Under the pieces are notes generated by a model. The model was not told where the DNA came from. It saw only the letters and a program-made list of their open reading frames with translations, and made no database searches. A DNA stretch of 46,373 nt from Stagnimonas sp. (GTDB lineage: Bacteria > Pseudomonadota > Gammaproteobacteria > Nevskiales > Nevskiaceae), in the NCBI GenBank assembly GCA_030696045.1, contig JAUYNO010000046.1, forward strand, positions 1 to 46,373. The letters are read 5' to 3'. Position 1 is the stretch's first letter. Every line of letters begins with the position of its first letter. Shown piece after piece: positions 36,360-46,345 of this stretch. A program made the position numbers and the translations under genes.

Positions 36360-37366
36360 CAGGCGATCCAAGTCTTGGCAGGCTTTCCAGCAATTTCACG
36401 AACCAGACGCGGTACCAGATAGCCCGGCAGATGTCCCGCCAGCTCGCGCACCAGCGCCTTGCCGACAGCCTCGTCCACTTCAAAGTGCGCCGAACCCTGT
36501 ACACGGTCCAGCAGGTGTAGATAGTAGGGCAGCACGCCGACTTCAAACAGCCGCTCGGACAGTGATTTCAGCTCGTCCAGCGTGTCATTGACTCCGGCCA
36601 GCAGTACCGACTGGTTGAGCAGGGGAATGCCGGCGGCTCGCAAGCGGGCGGTGGCCAGGCCCACTGCCTTGTCCAATTCGTTGGCGTGATTGGCGTGCAG
36701 CACGACGATCGGCTTCAGCCGGGTCGCGGTCAGCCAGTCCAGCAGGTCGTCGTTGACGCGCTCCGGCAGCACGATGGGCTGGCGGGTATGCAGGCGCAGC
36801 CGTTTCAGGTGCGGAATCTCGTCCAGGCCCTGGGCCAGTTCGGCCAGCTTGTCGTCGGTCAGCGACAGCGGATCGCCGCCGGACAGGATCACTTCCTCAA
36901 TGGTCTCGTCGGCCGCCAGCTCGGCCAGCATGGCCCGCCAGTGGTTGCGGGAGGCGCGGGTCTCGCCGTAGGGGAAGTGCCGGCGGAAGCAGTAGCGACA
37001 GTTGACCGCGCATGCACCGGTGGCGATCACCAGGGCGCGGCCGTGGTACTTGTGGATGATGCCGCCGGCCTTGAGCTTGCTGAGGTCGCCGACCGCGTCG
37101 ACCACGAAGTCGCGATGCGGCTCGGCCTCGCGCGGGCTGGGCCAGATCTGCAGGAACAGCGGGTCGCGCGGATTGCCCTTGGCCATGCGCTCGGCGAAGC
37201 CGCGCGGTACCCGCAAGGGAAAGTCGCGCATTTCCGCCAGCCGCAGGGCGGGCAGGCTGGCGGGCAGGCGCAGGAACTCCAGCAGTTCCGCCGGCCGGGT
37301 GAAGGCCTCGGTCAGGGCGGTCTGCCAGGCAGGCACCAGGCGCTGCGGGGAGGTAACAGCATTCAT
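36356..37366 (-). CDS. epmB: EF-P beta-lysylation protein (lysine 2,3-aminomutase)
   Basis: A 336-residue radical-SAM, PLP-dependent enzyme that makes (R)-beta-lysine for attachment to elongation factor P by EpmA. The cluster motif CAVNCRYC (C119, C123, C126) is followed by FRRHFPYGE. ILSGGDPLSLTDDKL and LRLHTRQPIVLPERV are family-typical. The PLP lysine lies in the C-terminal region but cannot be pinned by eye. Neither efp nor epmA is in the window, although efp is often next to epmB. It follows nth by 49 bases and overlaps the fimX-like gene by 4 bases. Confidence 0.93.
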   Translation of the reverse strand: MNAVTSPQRLVPAWQTALTEAFTRPAELLEFLRLPASLPALRLAEMRDFPLRVPRGFAERMAKGNPRDPLFLQIWPSPREAEPHRDFVVDAVGDLSKLKAGGIIHKYHGRALVIATGACAVNCRYCFRRHFPYGETRASRNHWRAMLAELAADETIEEVILSGGDPLSLTDDKLAELAQGLDEIPHLKRLRLHTRQPIVLPERVNDDLLDWLTATRLKPIVVLHANHANELDKAVGLATARLRAAGIPLLNQSVLLAGVNDTLDELKSLSERLFEVGVLPYYLHLLDRVQGSAHFEVDEAVGKALVRELAGHLPGYLVPRLVREIAGKPAKTWIAW

Positions 37367-37415
37367 GTCGGGATTGTGCGTCGCAAAACTTCAGGCCACA
37401 AGTTAGGAATAGCGT

Positions 37416-38051
37416 CTAGGCCTTGGTTTTGGAACGATATTCGCACCACAGGGCGATAACGCAGAGGCCGCATTCCGGTGTACGGGCCTTGCAGACGTAG
37501 CGGCCGTGCAGGATCAGCCAGTGGTGGGCGTCGTGGGCGAACTCGGCGGGCGTGAACTTCAGCAGTCGGTCCTCGACCTGCCGCACGTCCTTGCCGGGTG
37601 CCAGTCCGCTGCGGTTGGCGACGCGGAAGATATGGGTATCGACGGCGATGGTCGGCTCCCCGAACGCCGTGTTCAGCACCACGTTGGCGGTCTTGCGGCC
37701 GACGCCGGGCAGGGCCTCCAGGGCCTCACGGGTGCGCGGCACTTCGCCACCGTGCTGCTCGATCAGTTGCTGGCACAGACCGATGACATTCCTCGCCTTG
37801 GTCTGATAGAGGCCAATGATCTTGATGTAGTCGCGCAGCTTTGCCTCGCCCAGGGCCAGGATCGCCGCCGGCGTGTTGGCGACCGGGTAAAGCCTGGCGG
37901 TGGCCTTGTTGACCGAGACATCGGTGGCCTGCGCCGACAGCACCACGGCGACCAGCAGCTCGAACGGCGAGTCGAAGCGCAGCTCGGTGGTCGGCGCCGG
38001 GTTGTGGGCGCGCAGGGTTTCGTAGATCAGGCGCCGCTTCGCGGGGTTCAC
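37416..38051 (-). CDS. nth: Endonuclease III (DNA glycosylase/AP lyase)
   Basis: Nth removes oxidised pyrimidines and nicks the abasic site. The 211-residue length equals that of E. coli Nth. The helix-hairpin-helix [14 protein letters not shown] holds the catalytic K120, D138 is in IAVDTHIFR, and the 4Fe-4S cysteines are C187, C194, C197 and C203 (C-x6-C-x2-C-x5-C). The GTG start at 38051 overlaps the rnfB stop codon as GTGA; the open frame beyond it is antisense-like filler across rnfB. The downstream gap of 49 bases leads to epmB. Confidence 0.96.
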   Translation of the reverse strand: MNPAKRRLIYETLRAHNPAPTTELRFDSPFELLVAVVLSAQATDVSVNKATARLYPVANTPAAILALGEAKLRDYIKIIGLYQTKARNVIGLCQQLIEQHGGEVPRTREALEALPGVGRKTANVVLNTAFGEPTIAVDTHIFRVANRSGLAPGKDVRQVEDRLLKFTPAEFAHDAHHWLILHGRYVCKARTPECGLCVIALWCEYRSKTKA

Positions 38052-38626
38052 GGCGCTGTTCCTTTCGCGCGGGCCAGCGCCGCCGTCAGTGGATCGGTGG
38101 CTTTTTTGCGCGCACGGGCGGCTTCGTCCTCGGTCTGCCAGCGCTGCAGCCGCGCTCCGCGGGCGCGATAGCGCGACAGCGAATGCGCGGCCCGCAGATA
38201 GGGCGCCGGCAGCGTCGGCTGCTCGGCCATGGTGATGCAGTCGACCGGACAGGGCGGGATGCACAGCTCGCAGCCGGTGCATTCGGCGGTGATGACGGTA
38301 TGCATGAGGTTCGGCCCGCCGACGATGGCATCGACCGGACAGGCCTGGATGCACTTGGTGCAACCGATGCAGTCTTCCTCGATGATCCGGGCCACCAGTT
38401 CGACCGCGATCTCGACCCCGAAAGCCGGATTCAGCGGCTTCTCGGCGACGCCCAGCACGGCGGCGATGCGGGCCACGCCGGGCTGGCCGCCGGGCGGGCA
38501 CTGGTCGATGTCAGCCGCGCCGCTCGCCAGAGCCTCGGCATAGGCGCGGCAGTCCGGGTAGCCGCAGCGGGTGCACTGGGTTTGCGGCAGGGCGGCGTCG
38601 AGCCGGTCGACCAGGCTGGCGCTCAT
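38048..38626 (-). CDS. rnfB: RnfB-like soluble ferredoxin
   Basis: A 192-residue iron-sulfur protein. An N-terminal 4Fe-4S module (C18, C21, C26, C43; [17 protein letters not shown]) is followed by two ferredoxin motifs (C86, C89, C92, C96 and C116, C119, C122, C126). The order is that of RnfB, but the N-terminal membrane helix of true RnfB is missing, and no other rnf gene is present. It therefore probably works as a free electron carrier. The linkage metG-rnfB-nth recurs in related genomes as I recall. Its ATG overlaps the stop of the lipoprotein gene, and its stop overlaps the nth start. It might supply electrons to iron-sulfur proteins such as Nth or EpmB (speculative). Confidence 0.85.
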   Translation of the reverse strand: MSASLVDRLDAALPQTQCTRCGYPDCRAYAEALASGAADIDQCPPGGQPGVARIAAVLGVAEKPLNPAFGVEIAVELVARIIEEDCIGCTKCIQACPVDAIVGGPNLMHTVITAECTGCELCIPPCPVDCITMAEQPTLPAPYLRAAHSLSRYRARGARLQRWQTEDEAARARKKATDPLTAALARAKGTAP

Positions 38627-39162
38627 CGCAGCCCGAGACGGAGGTCCTGGCCGGCGCTGTCGATGGGGCGGTCCAGGCAGAGCTGCTGGCACCAGCGCTG
38701 GCCGATCTGCACGGCGCTGCCGGCCGGGTACTCGATGGCGAACTCGCAGCGGTGCCCCTGGGCCGCGAACTCCCGCAGCCGGGCATAGGCGGGTTGCTCG
38801 GCGACCCGGATGGCGACGATCAGCGCAGCATCGCGATCCTCGAAATAGCGCTCGACCAGGCGGCTGCCGGCCGGCACCGCGCTCAGGTCTTCCCGGTAAT
38901 GGCGCAGGCCGGCGCAGTTCGCCAGCACCTTCGGCCAGGCGCTGTCGGCCCAGGCCCGGACTTCGGGCGTCATCGCGGCGGTGTACTCGGGCTGCAGCGG
39001 CGGCATGGCCGGGCGCGCCGGCGCGGGAGCCTCGGTGGGGCCGCAGGCCGATATCGCCCAGCACAGGCCGAGGCCGGCGAACAGCCGGGTCGGTGCAGCA
39101 CGGGAATGCGGGACTGGATCCCGGCGTCCGCCGGGACGGCCCTGCGCGTTGCGCAGGCTCAC
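38623..39162 (-). CDS. Putative lipoprotein of unknown function
   Basis: I do not recognise a family. The predicted product is 179 residues, with a leader ending WAISAC that fits a lipobox, Cys at about 40, then a Pro/Ala-rich linker ([15 protein letters not shown]) and a compact C-terminal half with Cys at 83, 139, 158 and 162. The only start that gives a membrane-targeted product is the GTG at 39162, whose GTGA overlaps the metG stop codon. That makes the first about 20 residues (Arg/Gly-rich) come from hairpin-forming repeat DNA at 39101-39157. Its stop overlaps the rnfB ATG. Coding status rests on the leader, the overlaps and the absence of another explanation for 500 bases. Confidence 0.65.
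   Translation of the reverse strand: MSLRNAQGRPGGRRDPVPHSRAAPTRLFAGLGLCWAISACGPTEAPAPARPAMPPLQPEYTAAMTPEVRAWADSAWPKVLANCAGLRHYREDLSAVPAGSRLVERYFEDRDAALIVAIRVAEQPAYARLREFAAQGHRCEFAIEYPAGSAVQIGQRWCQQLCLDRPIDSAGQDLRLGLR
39101..39157. repeat. Repeat-like double hairpin inside the lipoprotein leader
   Basis: TCCCGGCG/CGCCGGGA (39119-39136, 2-base loop) and CCTGCGC/GCGCAGG (39141-39157, loop GTT) are perfect stems. The stretch CTGGATCCCGGCGTCCGCC resembles a dispersed palindrome common in proteobacterial intergenic DNA. It starts just after the metG stop codon on the minus strand and has no T tract. Confidence 0.6.
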
Positions 39163-41228
39163 TTGATGCGCATGCCCGGCTGGGCACCGGCATCCGGCGA
39201 TAGCAGGAAGGGCCCGCCGCGCTCGTCGCTGGCGGCCAGCACCATGCCCTCGCTCATGCCGAACTTCATCTTGCGCGGCGCCAGGTTGGCGACGCAGACG
39301 GTCAGCCGACCGACCAGGGTCTCGGGCGCATAGGCGCTCTTGATGCCGGCGAACACCTGGCGCTCGCCGAGCGGACCGAGATCGAGCTTCAGGCGCAGCA
39401 ACTTGTCCGCACCCTCGACCGGACCGGCCTCGGCGATGCGGGCGATGCGCAGATCGACCTTGCTGAAGTCTTCGATGCCGATGGTGTCGCTGGCCGCCGG
39501 TGTAGGGCTGGCCGCGATTGCCGGCTTCTTTTCCCCCTCCCCCCTCGCGGGGGAGGGCTGGGGTGGGGGGGCTGCCGGAGCAGGAGAGTTGGAGGCCTCT
39601 TCGGCGAGCATCGCGTCCACGGTCTTGGGGTCGATGCGGGTAGCGAGCGGCTGGTAGGGCTGGATGGGATGGTCGAGCAGGGGGCGCGCCAGGTCGCTCC
39701 ATTGCTGGGGCGGGATGCCCAAAAAGCGCTCGGCCTGGGCCGCGAGCTGCGGCAGCAGCGGTTTCAGCAGCATGGTGACGACACGGAAGGTGTTGATCGC
39801 GGCGGAGCAGATCGCGTGCAGCTCCGCACGCCGCGATTCGTCACTGGCCAGTTTCCAGGGCGCGTGCAGTTGCAGCTGCTCATTGGCGCGATCACAGATG
39901 TTGGTGGCTAGGCGCACGACAGCCGCGTACTCGCCGGCGTCATAGAGCGCCGCAGCCTCGGCACCGTCGAACTGCGGCGTGTAGAGCGCGCCAATGCTGC
40001 CGAGATCGGCTGCCAGCCGGCCAGAGAATTGCCTCTCAATGAAGCCCGCACAACGGCTGGCGAGGTTGACGTACTTGCCAACGATGTCGCTGTTGATCCG
40101 CGCCTGGAAATCCTTGAGGTCGAGATCCAGGTCTTCCGGCCCGCTGCCCAGCTTGGCCGCGAAGTAGTAGCGCAGATACTCCGGATTCAGCCCGGCATCG
40201 AGATAGGTTCGCGCCTTGATGAAAGTCCCGCGCGACTTGCTCATCTTCGCGCCGTTTACCGTCAGATAACCGTTGACGTGCAGCGCCGTCGGCGTGCGGT
40301 GGCCGGAGCCGCTCAGCATCGCCGGCCAGAACAGGCCGTGGAAATTGACGATGTCCTTGCCGATGAAGTGGTGCAACTCGGGGCTGCTGCCGGCGGACCA
40401 GAACTCGTCGAAGTTCAGGCCGGCCTTCTGGCTGTAGGCCTTGAAGCTCGCCATGTAGCCAACCGGCGCGTCGAGCCAGACGTAGAAGAACTTGCCGGGC
40501 GCGTCGGGGATCGGGAAGCCGAAGTAGGGCGCGTCGCGGCTGATATCCCAGGCGCGTAGCCCGCCGTCGAACCACTCTTTGAGCTTCGCCTTGATCGAGG
40601 CGTGGATGTCGGCGTCGGCGAGCCAGCCGGCAAGGAAATCCTGGAACTTCGGCAGCTCAAAGAAATAATGCTCGGAATCGCGCATCACCGGTGTCGCGCC
40701 GGAGACCACGCTCTTCGGGTTCTTGAGATCGGTCGGCGAATAGGCGGCGCCGCAGTTCTCGCAGTTGTCGCCGTATTGGTCGGCAGTGCCGCACTTGGGG
40801 CATTCGCCCTTGATGTAGCGGTCCGGCAGGAACATGTCCCGCACCGGATCGTAGAGCTGCTGGATGCTGCGGACGCTGATCGCGCCGGCGGCCTTCAGCC
40901 GCGAATAGATCAGCCCGGCCAGCGCCTCGTTCTCGGGGGTATGGGTCGAGTGGTAGTGATCGAAGCAAACCCCGAAATCGGCAAAATCCTTCTCGTGGTC
41001 GGCGCGGATGGCGGCGATGAAGGCTTCCGGCGTCACCCCGGCCTTTTCAGCCGCCAGCATGATCGGCGTGCCGTGGGCGTCGTCGGCGCAGACGTAGTGC
41101 ACCTCGTTGCCCAACATGCGCTGGAACCGCACCCAGATGTCCGCTTGCAGGTAGCCGACCATGTGGCCGAGATGCAAGGGGCCATTGGCATAGGGCAGGG
41201 CATTGGTGACCAGGATGCGGCGCGACAT
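39159..41228 (-). CDS. metG: Methionyl-tRNA synthetase
   Basis: MetG charges tRNA-Met. The 689-residue product is the dimeric long form. HLGH (19-22) is the HIGH box and KMSKS lies at 328-332. The zinc knuckle has CPKC (143-146) and CENC (156-159). The C-terminal tRNA-binding EMAP-like domain covers about 582-689 ([30 protein letters not shown] and later [19 protein letters not shown]). Between catalytic and C-terminal domains, residues 554-568 ([15 protein letters not shown]) are encoded by a palindromic repeat found elsewhere in the window. It starts a chain of overlapping genes and is divergent from the small exported protein gene. Confidence 0.97.
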   Translation of the reverse strand: MSRRILVTNALPYANGPLHLGHMVGYLQADIWVRFQRMLGNEVHYVCADDAHGTPIMLAAEKAGVTPEAFIAAIRADHEKDFADFGVCFDHYHSTHTPENEALAGLIYSRLKAAGAISVRSIQQLYDPVRDMFLPDRYIKGECPKCGTADQYGDNCENCGAAYSPTDLKNPKSVVSGATPVMRDSEHYFFELPKFQDFLAGWLADADIHASIKAKLKEWFDGGLRAWDISRDAPYFGFPIPDAPGKFFYVWLDAPVGYMASFKAYSQKAGLNFDEFWSAGSSPELHHFIGKDIVNFHGLFWPAMLSGSGHRTPTALHVNGYLTVNGAKMSKSRGTFIKARTYLDAGLNPEYLRYYFAAKLGSGPEDLDLDLKDFQARINSDIVGKYVNLASRCAGFIERQFSGRLAADLGSIGALYTPQFDGAEAAALYDAGEYAAVVRLATNICDRANEQLQLHAPWKLASDESRRAELHAICSAAINTFRVVTMLLKPLLPQLAAQAERFLGIPPQQWSDLARPLLDHPIQPYQPLATRIDPKTVDAMLAEEASNSPAPAAPPPQPSPARGEGEKKPAIAASPTPAASDTIGIEDFSKVDLRIARIAEAGPVEGADKLLRLKLDLGPLGERQVFAGIKSAYAPETLVGRLTVCVANLAPRKMKFGMSEGMVLAASDERGGPFLLSPDAGAQPGMRIK
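39531..39571. repeat. GC-rich palindromic repeat, copy 2 (inside metG)
   Basis: CCCCCTCGCGGGGGAGGGCTGGGG with flanking C and G runs, the same family as 57-95. It lies in frame within metG and encodes a Pro/Gly/Glu-rich stretch of the inter-domain linker. Confidence 0.75.
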
Positions 41229-41383
41229 GGGGACCTCGGCGAAGGGGCGGCGATTATGCCATCGCCCCCCAGGCGCGCCGCCCGGCCCTGGGGCCGCGTG
41301 TGGAGAAGAAATCCCGGTTCAGACCGAATTCAGGCGGCGCGGCATAGGGTGGCCGCCAGTACAGAAGAACAAGGAGTTCGGCA

Positions 41384-41812
41384 ATGAACAGCCTGGTCAT
41401 GCGTACAGGGATAGCGTCGCTGCTGCTGGGTACGCTCGCGCTGCTGCCCTACGTCGCGCAACGCGCAAATACCGCCCACACCGCCGAGGCCGGCGTCTTG
41501 CTCCCAGCGCCGATGGAGCCGGAGTCGGTGCTCGCTGCCAATCAGCGCGAGTACGTCTACTACCCTGGCGGTGGGTTCTACTTCGCGCCACGCACCCGGA
41601 CCTGGTTCTGGCAGGAGCAGGGTCAGTGGCAGCACGGCCTGTCGCTGCCGGAGCCATTCTGGGACGCGTCCGGCTACGGGGTGAACATCGTGCTCGAATC
41701 CGATCTGCCCTATCTCGAACATGAAAAAGTGTTCGCGCACTACGCCGAATTGCAGCAGATGCTCGCCTATCACCAGGAGGCGACCGAGCTGGGCGGCGCG
41801 ACCACCCGCTGA
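41384..41812 (+). CDS. Small exported protein with YYPGGGFYFAP-type motif
   Basis: A 142-residue protein with an N-terminal hydrophobic segment (about 7-27), so it is secreted or membrane-anchored. The core YVYYPGGGFYFAPRTRTWFW and GQWQHGLSLPE resembles a small conserved region I have seen in uncharacterised exported proteins (Tyr-Tyr-Pro, Trp-rich strand, then LP). GVNIVLESDLPYLEHEKVFAHY fits the end of the same unit. The function is unknown. AAGGAG lies 7 bases before the ATG. It is divergent from metG across 155 bases, and a short hairpin separates it from the aldehyde dehydrogenase gene. Confidence 0.8.
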   Translation: MNSLVMRTGIASLLLGTLALLPYVAQRANTAHTAEAGVLLPAPMEPESVLAANQREYVYYPGGGFYFAPRTRTWFWQEQGQWQHGLSLPEPFWDASGYGVNIVLESDLPYLEHEKVFAHYAELQQMLAYHQEATELGGATTR

Positions 41813-41833
41813 AGCTGGGCAAGCGCAGGGCGG

Positions 41834-41857
41834 GGGCCGCAGACTAGCGGCCCTTTC
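41834..41857 (+). terminator. Hairpin after the small exported protein gene
   Basis: GGGCCGC, loop AGACTA, GCGGCCC, then TTTCC. A 7-bp stem with a short T run, ending 17 bases before the next start codon. A weak terminator is likely. Confidence 0.5.
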
Positions 41858-41874
41858 CTATTCCGGTGCTGCTC

Positions 41875-43278
41875 ATGAGCCAGGCCCGCGTGACCGTAGT
41901 TGCGCCCTACGACCGTCAGCCTATCGGCGAGATCGCCATCGCCGACGCCGCCCGGGTCGAGCAGGCGCTGACGACGGCGTATGCCCTGTTCCGCGACCGC
42001 GACGCCTGGCTGCCGATGCCCAAGCGGATCGCGGTGCTGGAGGGCGCCATCGCCCGCATGCAGGCACGCGCCGAGGAGCTGGCGCTGGAAGCGGCCCGCG
42101 AGGGCGGCAAGCCTCTGATCGACAGCCGGGTCGAGGTGGCGCGTGCCATCGACTCGCTGAAGCTCTGCATCGAGACCCTGCGCAGCGAGGCCGGCGAGGT
42201 GGTGCCGATGGGCGCCACCGCGTCCAGCGCCCAGCGCCTGGCCTTCACTCAACTCGAACCGATCGGCGTGGTGGTGGCGGTCTCGGCCTTCAATCATCCG
42301 CTGAATCTCATCGCCCACCAGGTTGGCCCGGCGCTGGCGACCGGCTGCCCGGTGCTGGTCAAGCCCGCCAAGGCGACGCCGCTGAGTTGTCAGCGCCTGG
42401 TCGACATCCTGCGCGAGGCGGGTCTGCCCGAGGGCTGGGTGCAGCTGGTGCTGCCCGAAAACAACGAGCTGAGCACGAAGATGGTCAGCGATCCGCGCGT
42501 GGCTTTCCTGAGTTTCATCGGCAGCGCGGCGGTTGGCTGGAAGCTCCGGAGCCTGCTGGCCCCGGGCGCGCGCTGCGCGCTGGAGCACGGCGGCGTGGCG
42601 CCGGTGATCGTCGCCGCCGATGCCGATATGGACGCGGTGCTGCCCAGCCTGGCCAAGGGCGGCTTCTATCACGCGGGGCAGGTCTGCGTGTCGGTGCAGC
42701 GCGTCTATGCCGATGCCGCCATTGCCGAGTCGCTGGCGCAGCGGCTGGCGGCGGCGGACCGGCTCAAGGTCGGTGATCCGACCCTGCCGGAGACCGAGGT
42801 CGGCCCCCTGATCTCGCCGGCCGAGGTCCAGCGCGTCGATGCCTGGGTGCGCAGGGCGGTGGCAGCGGGCGCGCAATTGCTCTGTGGCGGCAAGCCGCTG
42901 TCCGAGACCTGCTACGCCCCGACGGTGCTGCTCGACCCGCCGGAGGATGCCGAAGTCTCGACCCAGGAAGTGTTCGGCCCGGTGGTCTGCGTCTACCGCT
43001 ACCGCTCGCTGGACGAGGCCATCGCCCGCGCCAACGCGCTGCCGGTGGCTTTCCAGGCCGCGGTCTACAGCCGCGATCTCGACACCGCGCTGCGCTGCTA
43101 CCAGCGGCTCGATGCCAGCGCGGTGATGGTCAATGACCACACCGCCTTCCGGGTCGACTGGATGCCGTTCGCCGGCTTGCGCCAGTCCGGTTACGGCGTC
43201 GGTGGCATTCCGCACACGATGCGGGAGTTGCAGGTGCGCAAGATGCTGGTCGTGAAGTCGAAGGAGATCGCGCGCTAG
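41875..43278 (+). CDS. NAD(P)-dependent aldehyde dehydrogenase
   Basis: A 467-residue ALDH-superfamily enzyme that oxidises an aldehyde to the acid. The catalytic cysteine is C271 in YHAGQVCVSVQRVY and the general base is E237 in LEHGGVAPVIV (the usual ELGG has become EHGG). The substrate-side segment VSAFNHPLNLIAHQVGPAL and the KPAKATPLS lysine are present, as is EVFGPVVCVY. CVSVQR is typical of the lactaldehyde/phosphonoacetaldehyde/succinate-semialdehyde branch, but the substrate cannot be read from the sequence. The start is the ATG at 41875; the open frame to 41866 adds only a few codons from a GTG. It seems monocistronic between two hairpins. Confidence 0.9.
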   Translation: MSQARVTVVAPYDRQPIGEIAIADAARVEQALTTAYALFRDRDAWLPMPKRIAVLEGAIARMQARAEELALEAAREGGKPLIDSRVEVARAIDSLKLCIETLRSEAGEVVPMGATASSAQRLAFTQLEPIGVVVAVSAFNHPLNLIAHQVGPALATGCPVLVKPAKATPLSCQRLVDILREAGLPEGWVQLVLPENNELSTKMVSDPRVAFLSFIGSAAVGWKLRSLLAPGARCALEHGGVAPVIVAADADMDAVLPSLAKGGFYHAGQVCVSVQRVYADAAIAESLAQRLAAADRLKVGDPTLPETEVGPLISPAEVQRVDAWVRRAVAAGAQLLCGGKPLSETCYAPTVLLDPPEDAEVSTQEVFGPVVCVYRYRSLDEAIARANALPVAFQAAVYSRDLDTALRCYQRLDASAVMVNDHTAFRVDWMPFAGLRQSGYGVGGIPHTMRELQVRKMLVVKSKEIAR

Positions 43279-43290
43279 CAGCGCAGACGT

Positions 43291-43314
43291 TCCCCTCCCC
43301 GCAAGGGGGAGGGG
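43291..43314. terminator. GC-rich palindromic repeat, copy 3, as bidirectional terminator
   Basis: TCCCCTCCCCGCAAGGGGGA, continuing GGGG, forms a hairpin between the convergent aldehyde dehydrogenase and sbcB stop codons. It belongs to the same family as 57-95 and 39531-39571. There is no strong T tract. Confidence 0.6.
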
Positions 43315-43317
43315 CTT

Positions 43318-44766
43318 TCAGCCAAGCAGCCGCATCAGCCCCGACTCCACCGGCCAGTCCTTGAGCTTCTGCAGCAGCTGCAGCCGCTCTGGCTGACGCT
43401 CGGTCGCCAGACCGTGCTCGATCAAGGCCTCGTAGGCGTCAAGCGTGAGCCCGGCCAGACCGGTGTCGTAGCGCAGCTTGCGGCCGACGAAGTCCTGCCA
43501 GCGCGTCTGCTCCTCGTCATTGAGCGAGTCCGGGAAGTGGCGGGCGCGGTAGCGGAACAGCAGTTCCTCGTAGCGCGCGTCCTTGAAGCTGTCCTGATAG
43601 CGCCAGAGCGCGTCGCCACTGGCGCCGCGCAACTTCGCCAGCCTGGGCTTGTCCTCGTCGGGGATGAAGGCACCGTACAGCGCCAGCTCGGGATCGGCTT
43701 CCTCGAATTCGCCGGCGCGGAATACCTCCTGCACCTTGGTGGCGAGTTGCTCGCGCACGCCCAGCAGTGCCTCGCGCCGCGCCTGGCAGGCGGCGAGGTC
43801 GATGCCCCAGCGCTCGGCATCGGCGGGCCGCAGCGCGGCCAGCGGTGACAGCATCGGCGACTTGTTGAGATGCACGCCCTTCAAGGGCAGGCGCTCGACG
43901 CCCTCGGGCAGGTCTTCCCGGCGGGCGAACACGCGCTCGCGCAGTTCTTCGGTATCGAGGCTTAGCAGCTCCTCGATGTCGTGGCCGAGATCCCAGGTCA
44001 GCACCGCGTTGCTGTTGGTCGGGTGCCGCGCGACGGGGAGTATCACCGCCAGGCAGCCGCGCGACGCTGGAATTTTCGAGGACACGTGCAGCACCGGCGC
44101 CATCGCCGCGAGGTCCAGCAGGGTGGCGGCGAAGCGCTTGTCGCGCAGCTTCAGGGCGTGTTCGAACAGGCGTGGCTGCTGCTGCTTCAGGCGCCGGGCA
44201 AGGGCCAGGGTGGCGTCGACGTCCGACAGCGCGTCGTGCGCCCGGGCGTGGGCAAGGCTGTTGGCCGTGCTCAGATGCTCCAGCTTGAAGCTGACGGCGC
44301 CGTCCTCGCGGCGCGGCCAATCCAGGCCTTCGGGGCGCAGGGCGTGCCAGAGCCGGACCACGTCGATCAGGTCCCAACGGGAATTGCCGCCACGCCATTC
44401 GCGCTCGTAGGGGTCGAAGAAATTGCGGTAGAGCAGGTGCCGGGTGACCTCGTCGTCGAAGCGGATCGAGTTGTAGCCGGCGCCGCAGGTGCCGGGCTCG
44501 CCGAAGGCCTCGGCGATGCGGCGCGCGAACTCGTATTCCGGCACGCCCTCGTCACGCGCTTGCTGGGGGCTGATGCCGGTCAGCAGGCAGGCTTCCGGAT
44601 GCGGCAGCACGTCGATTGCCGGCTGGCAGTAGAGCAGGATCGGCTCGCCCACCGGTTCCAGTTCCGCCGTGGTGCGGCGGGCGGCGAACTGGCTGGGGCG
44701 GTCACGCGCCGGGTCGGCGCCGAAGGTTTCGTAGTCGTGCCAGAGGAAGCTCTTGGGTGGGTTCAT
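43318..44766 (-). CDS. sbcB: Exodeoxyribonuclease I
   Basis: ExoI digests single-stranded DNA 3' to 5' in recombination and mismatch repair. The 482-residue length is close to E. coli SbcB (475). DEDDh exonuclease motifs: HDYETFGADP (D11, E13), YNSIRFDDEVTRH and HDALSDVDATLALA, with the SH3-like and ExoI C-terminal helical regions behind (YRARHFPDSLNDEEQTRW). The ATG at 44766 lies next to the region repeated upstream of the subtilase gene, from which it diverges. No Shine-Dalgarno sequence is obvious, so the N-terminal motif fixes the start. Confidence 0.94.
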   Translation of the reverse strand: MNPPKSFLWHDYETFGADPARDRPSQFAARRTTAELEPVGEPILLYCQPAIDVLPHPEACLLTGISPQQARDEGVPEYEFARRIAEAFGEPGTCGAGYNSIRFDDEVTRHLLYRNFFDPYEREWRGGNSRWDLIDVVRLWHALRPEGLDWPRREDGAVSFKLEHLSTANSLAHARAHDALSDVDATLALARRLKQQQPRLFEHALKLRDKRFAATLLDLAAMAPVLHVSSKIPASRGCLAVILPVARHPTNSNAVLTWDLGHDIEELLSLDTEELRERVFARREDLPEGVERLPLKGVHLNKSPMLSPLAALRPADAERWGIDLAACQARREALLGVREQLATKVQEVFRAGEFEEADPELALYGAFIPDEDKPRLAKLRGASGDALWRYQDSFKDARYEELLFRYRARHFPDSLNDEEQTRWQDFVGRKLRYDTGLAGLTLDAYEALIEHGLATERQPERLQLLQKLKDWPVESGLMRLLG

Positions 44767-44770
44767 TGTG

Positions 44771-44873
44771 ACGTATTACTCACCTGACGAGTTATTCAAG
44801 TTGTTGTTTCTAGTAATTTTTTGGGAGCATCGGTCAAGCGCATTCATCGGCCCGCGACGACCAGTCGTCGGAC
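44771..44873. repeat. Upstream block A of the subtilase gene (pairs with 46242-46345)
   Basis: By hand alignment about 70 of 104 positions match the block at 46242-46345, including identical CACCTGACGA and CCAGTCGTCGGAC and a conserved TTCAAGTTG. The block covers the whole sbcB-subtilase intergenic region and probably holds the subtilase promoter and leader. In this copy CGACGA/TCGTCG can form a small hairpin. Confidence 0.8.
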
Positions 44874-44909
44874 CTGCGCGGATAACCACCCAGTCTCCAG
44901 GAGATGTCC

Positions 44910-46151
<1,242 letters not shown>

Positions 46152-46169
46152 TCCGCCGCACCGCTTTGA

Positions 46170-46195
46170 AAAACGGGCCTTCGGGCCCGTTTTTC
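46170..46195 (+). terminator. Terminator of the subtilase gene
   Basis: AAACGGGCC, loop TTCG, GGCCCGTTT, followed by more T. The stem is 9 bp. Confidence 0.92.
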
Positions 46196-46241
46196 TTGTC
46201 TGGAGCCGGGTCGTTTCCGGGGGTGAAGATGCAAATTAATG

Positions 46242-46345
46242 ACGATCAATTCACCTGACGATTGGTTCAAGTTGCTGATTTGGAACAAGTTTTGTGAGTA
46301 TCGGTGTCAACCCGTCCGTCGGCCGGCCGTTGCCAGTCGTCGGAC
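46242..46345. repeat. Diverged upstream block B (pairs with 44771-44873)
   Basis: Homologous along its whole length to the block upstream of the subtilase gene, with one 1-base gap. In block A the start codon follows 37 bases after the block; the same spacing here puts a start codon at about 46382, just past the window. The final 28 bases hold no open reading frame. Confidence 0.75.

Noticed and set aside
37416..38501. A 361-residue version of Nth starting at 38501.
   Set aside because: The extra 150 residues are Arg/Pro-rich out-of-frame reading of rnfB; the GTG at 38051 gives exactly 211 residues with catalytic residues at E. coli positions.
41229..41383. Search for a T-box or SAM-type leader upstream of metG.
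   Set aside because: Nothing resembling a riboswitch core or terminator/antiterminator pair; only a short divergent intergenic region.
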